Below the pieces are notes generated by a model. It saw only the letters and a program-made list of their open reading frames with translations. It did no database searches and was not told where the DNA came from. The position numbers and the translations under genes are program-made. From Bryobacterales bacterium (GTDB lineage Bacteria; Acidobacteriota; Terriglobia; Bryobacterales; Bryobacteraceae): a stretch of DNA of 9,703 bases. Of this stretch, positions 1-6,696 are shown piece after piece. Position 1 is the stretch's first letter. Each line of letters begins with the position of its first letter. The stretch covers positions 1 to 9,703 of the forward strand of contig PLGA01000020.1 of NCBI GenBank assembly GCA_003139735.1. The letters run 5' to 3'.

Positions 1-133
1 CGACGTAATTCAGGAAGTGAACCACAGGCCGGTGCGCAACACTTCCGATTTCGAATCCGCCATGCGTAACGCCAAGGACGACGCTCTCCTGCTGGTGAAC
101 CGGCAGGGCAGCACAATGTTCTTGGCCGTCTGA
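1..133 (+). CDS. HtrA/Deg-family serine protease, C-terminal PDZ end (partial)
   Basis: Only the last 43 codons are in the window, read in frame from base 2 to the TGA at 131-133. They encode DVIQEVNHRPVRN, then a helix (SDFESAMRNAKD), then LLLVNRQGSTMFLAV. This is the usual ending of the second PDZ domain of DegP/DegQ/HtrA periplasmic proteases: a GD(V/I)I-x-x-VN-x-x-PV strand-turn, a helix, and a final 'LLLVNR-x-G' strand pair. The family degrades or refolds misfolded envelope proteins. The catalytic domain lies outside the window, so protease activity is inferred from the family. The gene converges on the TPR gene, with a hairpin between the two stops. Another PDZ protein, such as a site-2 or C-terminal processing protease, is possible but fits the ending less well. 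Confidence 0.75.
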   Translation, partial: DVIQEVNHRPVRNTSDFESAMRNAKDDALLLVNRQGSTMFLAV

Positions 134-158
134 CGGGTTGCCGGCAAGGCGATTCACC

Positions 159-190
159 GCCGGGACGGGCCCACCAGGGCGCGTCCCGGC
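159..190. terminator. Strong hairpin between convergent genes (bidirectional terminator candidate)
   Basis: GCCGGGACG (159-167) pairs perfectly with CGTCCCGGC (182-190). Inside, after one G/G mismatch, GCCC (169-172) pairs with GGGC (177-180) around an ACCA tetraloop. It sits between the stop of the HtrA-type gene (133) and the stop of the TPR gene (202), where a shared terminator is expected. Neither side carries a clear U-tract, so it may act as a 3'-end stabiliser or a non-canonical terminator. Confidence 0.6.
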
Positions 191-201
191 CGCTACTCTG
201 T

Positions 202-2562
202 TTAGAGCCGGCTCAGGAAGTCCTGAATCTGCTTCTTTTCATCGGTTGCGGGATTCAGCGCAAGCGCTTTGTTTGCTTCCTCCCTGGCCTGTGCCTTCTC
301 CAGTTTTTGCGCCATTGCCATCCCCAAGTGGTAGTGGAATGTCGGCCTCCCCGGGTTCTTCGTCACGATGTCGTGCAGAATCGGGAGCGCCTGATCCGGC
401 AGGTTCTTCTTGAGATAGATCCAAGCCAGGGTGTCGGACACTTCGGCCATCGTCGGCAGTAGCCGCTTGGCTTGCTGCGCCATGGTGAGCGCCTGGTCGA
501 GATCGCCATTGTGCTCGGCAAGGCCGAAAGCCAGGTTGTTGAGGACAATCCCGTTGTTGGGATCGATTTTCATGGTGGCTTCGTAAACCTGCCGCGCTTC
601 GGGCCAGCGGTCCGCGGATCCGAGCGTAATAGCCAGATCGGTGAGCACCCTTTCGTCGTTCGGCAGGGTCTTGCGGGCTTCCTGAAGCGCGTTTATGGCC
701 GAGGCGAAATCACCCTTCCGCTGGTAGGTGTCGCCCATTTCCAGGTAAATCAGTCCTTGCGCCGTCGTTCCCTTGGGCGTGCCCGCCAGAACCTGCTGGA
801 ACTCGGCGATCGCCATGTCGAAACGCCCCGCGCGCACCCCCACATTGCCAAGCTCCAGGTGAAACTCCATGCGCGCCGGAGCCTTGGCGATTTCCGCCTG
901 CAAAAACTGGACCGCCTTGTCGGTCATGCCCTGCGCCATGTAGGTCTCTTTGACGCCCATCAGACCGCGGGTGTTGGCAGGATTCAGTTCGTAAGAGCGC
1001 CGGAAAGCCGCCTCCGCATCCTTGTACTTCTTCTCGCCCAGATCTACAACGCCCATTTGATACGTCGCTTCCGCCGAACTCGGATTCACCTTGAGTATTT
1101 GGTCCAACACCTGGCGCGAGTCGCCCCACCTCTGTTGTCCCACCATCGCCGCGGATGCAAGCAGCTTCGCGCTGGCGTTGTTCGGATCGTATTTCAAGAT
1201 GTCCTGGGTGGACCGAAGCGCCGCGTCGTACTCCTGGCGAGCCACCTGCAACAGCGCCATGCCGAGGCGCGCCGAAATGTAATCCGGGCGCAGCTCGATG
1301 GCTCTCGCGAACTGCTGCCTGGCCTGCTCCGCTTCCCCGTGCGCGAAGTAGCCGCGGGCCAGATTAAAGTGCGCCACGGGGTTGTTGGGAGACGCCGTGG
1401 CCACCTGCTGCAGTTCGGGCAGGGCCTTGGCGATGTCGCCTCGTTCCAGCGCGAGAGTCGCCTCCACCCCGCGCGCGTCCGGGTCCTTGGGGTTATCCTT
1501 CAAAATCTGTTCGACGTATCCGGCCGCATCCGTGCGCTTACCCTGCTTCATCAGCACCTCGATGATGCGCTTCTGATAGACCGCTTTGTTCTTGCCGTCC
1601 TTGCCGATTCCCTCTTTATACTCGCGAATGGCGGAATCGCCGTCTCCCACCCTAAGATAGAAATCGCCCACTTCGAAATACGCCATGGGGAACTCGCCGG
1701 CTTTGGACTTGATCTGCTGGAGCACGCCCAGCATGTCGTCGCGGCGGTTCTCCCTTAGGTACTGCTCGGCAAGCGAGATCAGGAAGAGGAACTGTTTGGG
1801 ATTGTTCTGGTACCCGCTTTTCAGCACCGCCTCGGCATCCGGGCGCTTGTTCTGCGCCCATAGCAGCGTGTAGAGTTCGCGATAGGCTTCCAGGTTGGTC
1901 TTATCTTTGGCGATGACGGCGCGAAAACCCTGTTCCGCGGCCGGAAAGTCGAGACTCCGCCAAAGGACGCGGGCCAACTGCATCTCCACGCCTTGGTTGC
2001 CAGGCTGTATCGCGTCCGCCTTGTGGTATTCCGCCAAGGCCTTGTCCAGGTCTTGACGAGCGACATCGTTCTGCTTGACCTCCAAGGCCGCAACCGCCTT
2101 GGTGTAGTTCAGGTCGCCAACCAGGCGATGGCCGTCGAACGAGTTCGGATCGCGCTTGAGCAAATCGTTGCAGAAGCCCTCGACCTCCGCCATGAGACTA
2201 TCGTCGTGTTTGACGATGGGGAGAAGGTAGATCTCGGTGAGTTTAACCTCGGCATCCCAGTGTTCCTGTTGACTGGCCGGAATGAGCTCCATAGCCCTCC
2301 GCAGTTCCCTTACCGCCCCTCCCCAGTCCTGCGGATTGCTCTTCAGGGCGACCAGCGCCAGTTTGTAATGCGCCAGCCCGTAGCGTGGATCGATCTTGAT
2401 GGCGTTGCGGTATTGGATGGAAGCTTCCTTGAGCCTCCCCTTATCGAAATACTTGTCTCCACTGTCCAGGTACCGCTTCTTGGCGACGTTCGGATCGCGG
2501 CTGCAAGAAACAAAGGCCAGCGCCGCTATGAGCGCCAGCGCAACGGAACGGATCGAAATCAT
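202..2562 (-). CDS. Large TPR-repeat lipoprotein
   Basis: The 786-residue product is almost entirely tetratricopeptide repeats. The N-terminus (MISIRSVALALIAALAF-VSC) is a lipoprotein signal with the lipidated Cys at residue 20, so the protein is probably anchored in the envelope facing the periplasm. From about residue 25 to the end there are many 34-residue repeats with the A-x-x-x-Y/F, G-x-x-x-x-A and P signature, for example 'YFDKGRLKEASIQYRNAIKIDP' near the start. TPR arrays are protein-interaction scaffolds; no enzymatic domain is seen. The ATG at 2562 is preferred because GAGG lies 5 nt upstream of it; a GTG at 2568 would overlap that site. The layout (lipobox, then TPRs to the end) resembles PrsT-type lipoproteins of exosortase/PEP-CTERM loci, but no exosortase gene is nearby, so the role is open. 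The gene is convergent with the HtrA-type gene and divergent from the receiver gene. Confidence 0.9.
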   Translation of the reverse strand: MISIRSVALALIAALAFVSCSRDPNVAKKRYLDSGDKYFDKGRLKEASIQYRNAIKIDPRYGLAHYKLALVALKSNPQDWGGAVRELRRAMELIPASQQEHWDAEVKLTEIYLLPIVKHDDSLMAEVEGFCNDLLKRDPNSFDGHRLVGDLNYTKAVAALEVKQNDVARQDLDKALAEYHKADAIQPGNQGVEMQLARVLWRSLDFPAAEQGFRAVIAKDKTNLEAYRELYTLLWAQNKRPDAEAVLKSGYQNNPKQFLFLISLAEQYLRENRRDDMLGVLQQIKSKAGEFPMAYFEVGDFYLRVGDGDSAIREYKEGIGKDGKNKAVYQKRIIEVLMKQGKRTDAAGYVEQILKDNPKDPDARGVEATLALERGDIAKALPELQQVATASPNNPVAHFNLARGYFAHGEAEQARQQFARAIELRPDYISARLGMALLQVARQEYDAALRSTQDILKYDPNNASAKLLASAAMVGQQRWGDSRQVLDQILKVNPSSAEATYQMGVVDLGEKKYKDAEAAFRRSYELNPANTRGLMGVKETYMAQGMTDKAVQFLQAEIAKAPARMEFHLELGNVGVRAGRFDMAIAEFQQVLAGTPKGTTAQGLIYLEMGDTYQRKGDFASAINALQEARKTLPNDERVLTDLAITLGSADRWPEARQVYEATMKIDPNNGIVLNNLAFGLAEHNGDLDQALTMAQQAKRLLPTMAEVSDTLAWIYLKKNLPDQALPILHDIVTKNPGRPTFHYHLGMAMAQKLEKAQAREEANKALALNPATDEKKQIQDFLSRL

Positions 2563-2775
2563 ATGCACCTCGGCGGTGGAATCTCCGGGACGGACGGTCG
2601 AACTTCGCTAGAGGCACGGCGGCCGAACAAGCGGACGGGCACACCCAGCTTAGGGGTACCCACGCGCTGCGAAGGAGCACCTCTTATAAGGTACCACCAG
2701 TCAAGCAATCGGTTCCGTGGTAGCATTGGGGGTGTTCCCCTCCCGCGATTCCGATTGGCAGCCGAACATATCCCT
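2563..2775. promoter_or_regulatory. Divergent intergenic region with nested inverted repeats
   Basis: This roughly 210-bp region separates the TPR gene (minus) and the receiver gene (plus) and must carry both promoters. It contains the palindrome GGGTACCC (2654-2661), a second GGTACC (2690-2695) and an AT-rich TTATAA (2684-2689). It also holds a nested inverted repeat: CAATCGG (2706-2712) with CCGATTG (2751-2757), enclosing GGGG (2729-2732) with CCCC (2737-2740). No good -35/-10 pair with normal spacing was found on either strand, so the promoter positions are not assigned. Confidence 0.35.
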
Positions 2776-3153
2776 ATGCAGACAAAGGAACCGAAGCGAG
2801 TCCTGGCGGTCCTCAACGATCTCTTTTTCTCCGTAAAGCTCGCCGACGCGGCCAAGCGCGCCGGTCTCGATTTGGAATTCGTCAAGGATGCCCAGCAAGC
2901 CCTGGAGAAAGCCCAACAGAAGCCGGCGATCATCATTCTGGACCTGAACTTCGAGGCCGCCGGCCCGTTAGCCTTGATTTCCGCGCTCAAGGCCGGCGCC
3001 GCGACCAAGGGCATCAGCTTGATCGGCTATGTGTCGCACGTGCAGGGCGAGTTGAAGCAACAGGCTCACGATGCCGGCTGCGACATGGTCTTGGCGCGGT
3101 CGGCGTTTTCACAGAGCATCCCCCAGATTTTCAAGCGCCATTCGGGGGTCTGA
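2776..3153 (+). CDS. Stand-alone response-regulator-like (pseudo-receiver) protein
   Basis: The 125-residue product has the beta-alpha pattern of a CheY-like receiver and no output domain. Strand 1 is RVLAVLND; strand 3 is AIIILDL with D56 in the phospho-acceptor position; strand 4 is LIGYVSH, with S87 where Thr/Ser is expected; strand 5 is MVLARS. Only one of the usual strand-1 acidic pair is kept (N14, D15), and the invariant strand-5 Lys-Pro is replaced by Arg-Ser (108-109). The phosphorylation chemistry is therefore doubtful. Similar small proteins with a 'F/Y-x-SHV' strand 4 and an 'RS-x-F' after strand 5 occur in Acidobacteria and Deltaproteobacteria, so the changes are probably family-typical and not decay. 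No histidine kinase is adjacent. The ATG at 2776 lacks a Shine-Dalgarno sequence. The reading frame stays open upstream, but the homology-like part begins at this Met. The receiver fold is fairly sure; the function is unknown. Confidence 0.75.
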   Translation: MQTKEPKRVLAVLNDLFFSVKLADAAKRAGLDLEFVKDAQQALEKAQQKPAIIILDLNFEAAGPLALISALKAGAATKGISLIGYVSHVQGELKQQAHDAGCDMVLARSAFSQSIPQIFKRHSGV

Positions 3154-3159
3154 CTCCCG
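3143..3159. terminator. Small hairpin over the stop codon of the receiver gene
   Basis: CGGGGG (3143-3148) pairs with CTCCCG (3154-3159), one pair being G-U, around a 5-nt loop that includes the TGA stop. The receiver gene and the DUF2264 gene converge here with only 18 bp between their stops. No U-tract follows, so this is a weak terminator candidate. Confidence 0.25.
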
Positions 3160-3171
3160 CCGGCGCGCCCT

Positions 3172-4398
3172 TCAAATCGAATGATCCGCCGGCGCGTCCT
3201 CCCCGCGCCAGATGCGCCGGGAGGTCCAGTCCTCGGCGGCGCCGCTCCAGAACGTATCCGCCGGCGCGAGACCCAGAGGCAGCAGAGCCGTTGCGCAGAG
3301 ATACAGGCTCCCGGTCGAAATGTAGCTTTCGCCCAGGTGGGGCTGGTGGCCGCAACAGCCCACCGTCAGCCACCCGGCGCCATCGAACGTTCCAGGCGCG
3401 TCCAGGGTCCTCCGCAGCGTCGCGGTCAGAGCCCCGCGGACGCGAGGGGCGCCGATTCCGGCCGGCAACTGGCCGAGCAGCGCCATTTGCGCCAGCAAGT
3501 GAAACGCGCCGCAACGGTACGTCACCGAACGTCCCACTACGGGGAAGGCCCCGTCCGGAGCGATCAAGCGCTCCTCAATGGCCGCGTAGCGTCTGGCCCG
3601 TTCCAGGGTATCCGGCAGAAAGCTGCTCCAAGCGCGGCTGTGCGGCGCTATATTCCGCAGCACGTCCAGCAACATCGGCTGGATCACGAAGCTGTCATAG
3701 TAGTCCCAGTGAAAGTGCGGGCCGTCGCCGTATACGCCATCGCCCAGATACCACTGCTGGTGCTGGCGAATCGCGTAGTCGATGCGCATGCCGTCCCACG
3801 TTTCGCCCATGACCGCCAATGCGGCCTCCACCATGGCGGAGAACAATAGCCAATTATTGAATCCGGGCGTGATGGCGCGGCTGGAAGCCAGCGCCGCGGC
3901 CAGATTGCGCTGAACCGGGGCATCCAGTTTCTTCCACAATTCGTTGGGAGCGCGCAACAACCCTTGCGCCAGAAATCCGCAATCCACAAGCGGCTGGCCG
4001 CCCTCGTGGAAGTTGAGGTAATCGGGCGAATTGGGGTCCGTGGCCGATCCAATGGCCTGGCGGGCCAGGTTGGCGTACCGTTGCTGGGCAGCGCGCTCGC
4101 CGCCCGCCGGAAGGGGAGCCTCCAGCCACGGCGCGATGCCCGCCAGCAACCGGCCCAGCGCCTCCAGGTGCGTGTACCTGCGCCGGTCCGCCACGTTGCC
4201 GGTGACGCATTCCACCGGCATATTGCGCCGCAAAGCGCCGGCCGCCAGATTGTTGAGGACCGGGTCGGCCAGCTTGCCCAGCATTCTCAACCAATACTCA
4301 CGGTCGCCCTCCGCGGCGGATTGCTGCGCCCCCATCGCGCCGCCGGCATCCAGGCCGGCGCCCGCAACCGACTGAAAGAACGCCCTCCGGTGATTCAT
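3172..4398 (-). CDS. DUF2264 domain protein, putative secreted carbohydrate-active protein
   Basis: The product is 408 residues from the ATG at 4398; a GTG at 4404 would add two. Neither start has a convincing ribosome site, and the ATG has GGTGGAA directly before it. The body matches DUF2264: FNNW (about 180-183), a DGVYGDGPHFHWDYYDS block (about 220-236), GRSVTYRCGAF (about 289-299) and GESYISTGSLY (about 356-366). These are rich in conserved Asp, His, Tyr, Arg and Glu, as expected of an alpha/alpha-toroid active-site cleft. The N-terminus has NHRRAFF followed by a small-residue stretch and AQQSA, which resembles a Tat signal, but an Asp interrupts its hydrophobic core. The family is found in polysaccharide-use loci, and glycosidase activity on uronic acids has been proposed for some members; I cannot confirm it here. 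The gene starts 44 bp after the GH97 stop codon on the same strand, so co-transcription is likely. Family assignment is good; substrate is unknown. Confidence 0.82.
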   Translation of the reverse strand: MNHRRAFFQSVAGAGLDAGGAMGAQQSAAEGDREYWLRMLGKLADPVLNNLAAGALRRNMPVECVTGNVADRRRYTHLEALGRLLAGIAPWLEAPLPAGGERAAQQRYANLARQAIGSATDPNSPDYLNFHEGGQPLVDCGFLAQGLLRAPNELWKKLDAPVQRNLAAALASSRAITPGFNNWLLFSAMVEAALAVMGETWDGMRIDYAIRQHQQWYLGDGVYGDGPHFHWDYYDSFVIQPMLLDVLRNIAPHSRAWSSFLPDTLERARRYAAIEERLIAPDGAFPVVGRSVTYRCGAFHLLAQMALLGQLPAGIGAPRVRGALTATLRRTLDAPGTFDGAGWLTVGCCGHQPHLGESYISTGSLYLCATALLPLGLAPADTFWSGAAEDWTSRRIWRGEDAPADHSI

Positions 4399-4442
4399 TT
4401 CCACCGTTCAGTGTAGCCCAGAGCCGAGACCGTTCACCGCCG

Positions 4443-6491
4443 TTAGCGCGCCGGAACCAGCCGTATGGCCGCTCCGCCTCCCGGGGCCAGCTTCAGCTTG
4501 AGCACGGTCGTGGAGGTTACGCTGCGTTTCTCAAGGACGCTGTCCTTCGCCTGGGTGGCGGCGTTGGGGCCGTCGGCGTAGATCTCGGCGTTGTAGGAAC
4601 CGGCGCCCAGGAAGCGCAACGGCAGATCCAGTTCGCGCGGATCCCAATTGGTGATGCTGCCCACGTACCAGTCGCGTCCGCTGCGGCGCGCGATGGTGAT
4701 GAATCGCGCGGGGCGGCCATCGATCACGCGCGTCTCATCCCAGGTAGTCGGAACCTCCTTGAGAAATTCCAGCTCCTTCTGTCCGTCGTAAGCGCCCGGG
4801 TAATCCGCCACCATCTGGAACGGGCTCTCGAACACCACAAAGAGCGCCGTCTGGTGCGCGCGAGTGCCCATGACCATCGGATTCGAGTTGCGCGCCACGA
4901 ATTCGTCCTTGGTCGCGTTCTCGAAACCGCCGGGGGTGTAATCCATCGGTCCCGCCAGCATGCGCGTAAAAGGCAGCGTCGTATTATGCACCGGCGTCTC
5001 TCTGGCGCTCCACTTGTTGTACTCCGCGCCCATCACGCCCTCGCGCGTCAAAACGTTGGGGTAAGTGCGCCGCAGTCCATCCGGTTTGAAGGCGCCGTGG
5101 TAGTCCAGCAACAGGTGGTGGTCGGCCCCCTTCCTGGCGATCTGCTGGTACCAGTTCGCCATCCACTGGTCCGCCCGGTCCATGAAATCGATCTTCACGC
5201 CGGCGATGCCCCACTTCTCGAATAACGCGAACGCTTCGTCGGCCTGCCGGTCGAAGTCCGACCAGTTGGCCCAGAGCCACAGCCGGACGTTCTTGGTTTT
5301 CGCATAAGCCAGCAGCGCCGGCATGTCGATATTGGCGCTGGTCTTGGTGAGGTCCGCTCCGCTGCCGTTCGCCCCTCTTCCGCCGCCTGCCATGCGTCCG
5401 GCCCATCCCGCGTCGATCAGCATGTAGGGGAAGCCGTTGCGCGAGGAGAAGTCGATGTAGTACTTCATCGTGTCGGTGTTCATGCCCGGCCGGAAGGAGA
5501 CGCCCTTGGCAAGGCTGCCCGACCACCAGTCCCAGGAGGTCTTGCCGGGCTTGATCCACGAGGTATCCGCGATGGCCGATGGCGGATTCAAGTTGACCAC
5601 CATATTGGATTCCACCAGCCGCCCGGGATCGTCGGCGATCATCAGTACGCGCCAGGGCGAGTTGGCCGGCGCCTGCCTCACGACGGAAATCATGGACGGC
5701 TCCGTCTTGGGGTCGATCGGCCAGGGGATGTGCGGCGCGTTGCGGTCCTCTACACGCGGCGCGAGGCGGGCCGTCAGGATGCCCGCCGCCGACGTGTGGA
5801 CGAAGAGACCCGCCCAATCGTCGATGTCCGCTTCCGTCAATCCGACCCACGCGACGCCCGGCACTTCCACCAGAAGCGGCAGCGCGATGAGATACTCCGT
5901 GTGCAGGGCGCTCACGGTCAATTCGTGATAATCGTCCTCGCTGCTGGTCTGGAAATCGCGCAGAATCAGCGGCCACGTGGTGGCATCCTTATCGAAGCGA
6001 AACGTCGTGGCTTCGTTGGATATGCGCAACTCCTGCGCGGAGGGTTGCGCCGGCGCGTCGTAACGGAACGCCACGCCATCGTCGAAAGCGCGGGCTTCGA
6101 TGGCCAGGCGCCGTCCTCCCGCTGCCGTCTCCACGGTCTGCACGGTGACCGCATTGTAGTGATCCCGAATTGGATTCGCCTTCCCCGCGACCGGGTTCCA
6201 GGTCTGGTCCTGGCTGGACGGCTGCGAGGATACGATATGGACCGCCGCGCCGAGAACCGAATTGCCTTCCATCTCGAGCCCCAGGTTGGACCAGTCGAGC
6301 ACCGTCTTTCCGCGGAACGTCACGCGGTACGCCAGTTGGCCGCCGGCTTCCTGAACCGCCTGTCCACGAACCGTGGCGATGTCGATTTCCAGATCGCCAT
6401 TGGGCGACTTGAGCGCTACCTGCCCTGTCTGCGCCGCGGCCGTAGCCACCAGCAGCGCCGCCGTCAACAGCGCAAACCTGCTCGAAGTCAT
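4443..6491 (-). CDS. Secreted GH97 family glycoside hydrolase (retaining-type)
   Basis: The 682-residue product begins with a Sec signal peptide (about 1-20, cleavage after ATAAA). Three parts follow as in GH97: an N-terminal beta-sandwich (about 24-300), a (beta/alpha)8 catalytic barrel (about 310-580, with SWDWWSG at 319-325) and a C-terminal beta domain (about 585-680). In the barrel, GVKIDFMDR places Asp435 at the end of a strand. This matches the nucleophile Asp of the retaining GH97 subgroup (alpha-galactosidase type); the inverting SusB-type enzymes lack it. Glu484, Glu490 and Glu498 are the acid/base candidates. The likely role is periplasmic or extracellular removal of alpha-linked galactose, glucose or a related sugar, with calcium as the usual cofactor. 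It is the first gene of a unit with the DUF2264 gene. A strong Shine-Dalgarno supports the start. Family is certain by eye; the exact sugar is not. Confidence 0.93.
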   Translation of the reverse strand: MTSSRFALLTAALLVATAAAQTGQVALKSPNGDLEIDIATVRGQAVQEAGGQLAYRVTFRGKTVLDWSNLGLEMEGNSVLGAAVHIVSSQPSSQDQTWNPVAGKANPIRDHYNAVTVQTVETAAGGRRLAIEARAFDDGVAFRYDAPAQPSAQELRISNEATTFRFDKDATTWPLILRDFQTSSEDDYHELTVSALHTEYLIALPLLVEVPGVAWVGLTEADIDDWAGLFVHTSAAGILTARLAPRVEDRNAPHIPWPIDPKTEPSMISVVRQAPANSPWRVLMIADDPGRLVESNMVVNLNPPSAIADTSWIKPGKTSWDWWSGSLAKGVSFRPGMNTDTMKYYIDFSSRNGFPYMLIDAGWAGRMAGGGRGANGSGADLTKTSANIDMPALLAYAKTKNVRLWLWANWSDFDRQADEAFALFEKWGIAGVKIDFMDRADQWMANWYQQIARKGADHHLLLDYHGAFKPDGLRRTYPNVLTREGVMGAEYNKWSARETPVHNTTLPFTRMLAGPMDYTPGGFENATKDEFVARNSNPMVMGTRAHQTALFVVFESPFQMVADYPGAYDGQKELEFLKEVPTTWDETRVIDGRPARFITIARRSGRDWYVGSITNWDPRELDLPLRFLGAGSYNAEIYADGPNAATQAKDSVLEKRSVTSTTVLKLKLAPGGGAAIRLVPAR

Positions 6492-6495
6492 GGTG

Positions 6496-6503
6496 ATCCT
6501 CCT
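6496..6503 (-). promoter_or_regulatory. Strong ribosome binding site of the GH97 gene
   Basis: On the minus strand AGGAGGAT lies 4 nt before the ATG at 6491. It is the closest match to the anti-Shine-Dalgarno in the window, fixes the start, and suggests high translation when the gene is transcribed. Confidence 0.8.
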
Positions 6504-6579
6504 ATTCCGGATTTCCTACCCCGAACATGGTAACTCCACGGTCTCTAATGGGCTGTCGAAAAGGCGCATGACCGGCCGA

Positions 6580-6600
6580 TTTTGGGCATTTTGCCCAAAA
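6580..6600. repeat. Palindrome copy 1 (TTTTGGGC-N5-GCCCAAAA)
   Basis: TTTTGGGC (6580-6587) and GCCCAAAA (6593-6600) form a perfect 8-bp inverted repeat around ATTTT. It lies about 90 bp upstream of the GH97 start and nearly matches the palindrome at 6646-6663. It could be an operator half of a pair, an RNA hairpin at the end of the ParA transcript, or part of the putative MITE. Confidence 0.7.
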
Positions 6601-6645
6601 ATTAAAGGAGGGCGCCATTTAGAATCAGCGCGTTACGGTTTCGGA

Positions 6646-6663
6646 TTTGGGCATTTGCCCAAA
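6646..6663. repeat. Palindrome copy 2 (TTTGGGC-N4-GCCCAAA)
   Basis: TTTGGGC (6646-6652) and GCCCAAA (6657-6663) form a 7-bp inverted repeat around ATTT, about 65 bp centre-to-centre from copy 1. Read on the minus strand it matches copy 1 on the plus strand over CGATTTTGGGCA and TGCCCAAA, so the two copies are inverted relative to each other. Confidence 0.7.
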
Positions 6664-6696
6664 ATCGCATCCGAAGCGAACGTTTTTCGGCGGTCT

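Noticed and set aside
472..1758. 428-codon open frame on the plus strand, antisense to the TPR gene
   Set aside because: It lies wholly inside the TPR gene. Its translation is Arg/His/Val-rich with no domain, as expected of a high-GC shadow frame.
2684..2710. Sigma-70 promoter for the TPR gene (TTGACT with TATAAG on the minus strand)
   Set aside because: The spacer is about 10 bp, too short for a functional pair.
3157..3196. Direct repeat CCGCCGGCGCG (two copies, a third near 3258)
   Set aside because: Two of the copies encode the same APAD residues in the DUF2264 protein. With GC-rich codon use this is likely coincidence.
5730..6533. 267-codon plus-strand open frame opposite GH97
   Set aside because: Low-complexity Arg-rich translation in the shadow of a clear GH97 gene.
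6549..6690. CRISPR-like repeat unit
   Set aside because: Only two palindromic copies, inverted to each other, with no spacer series and no cas genes.
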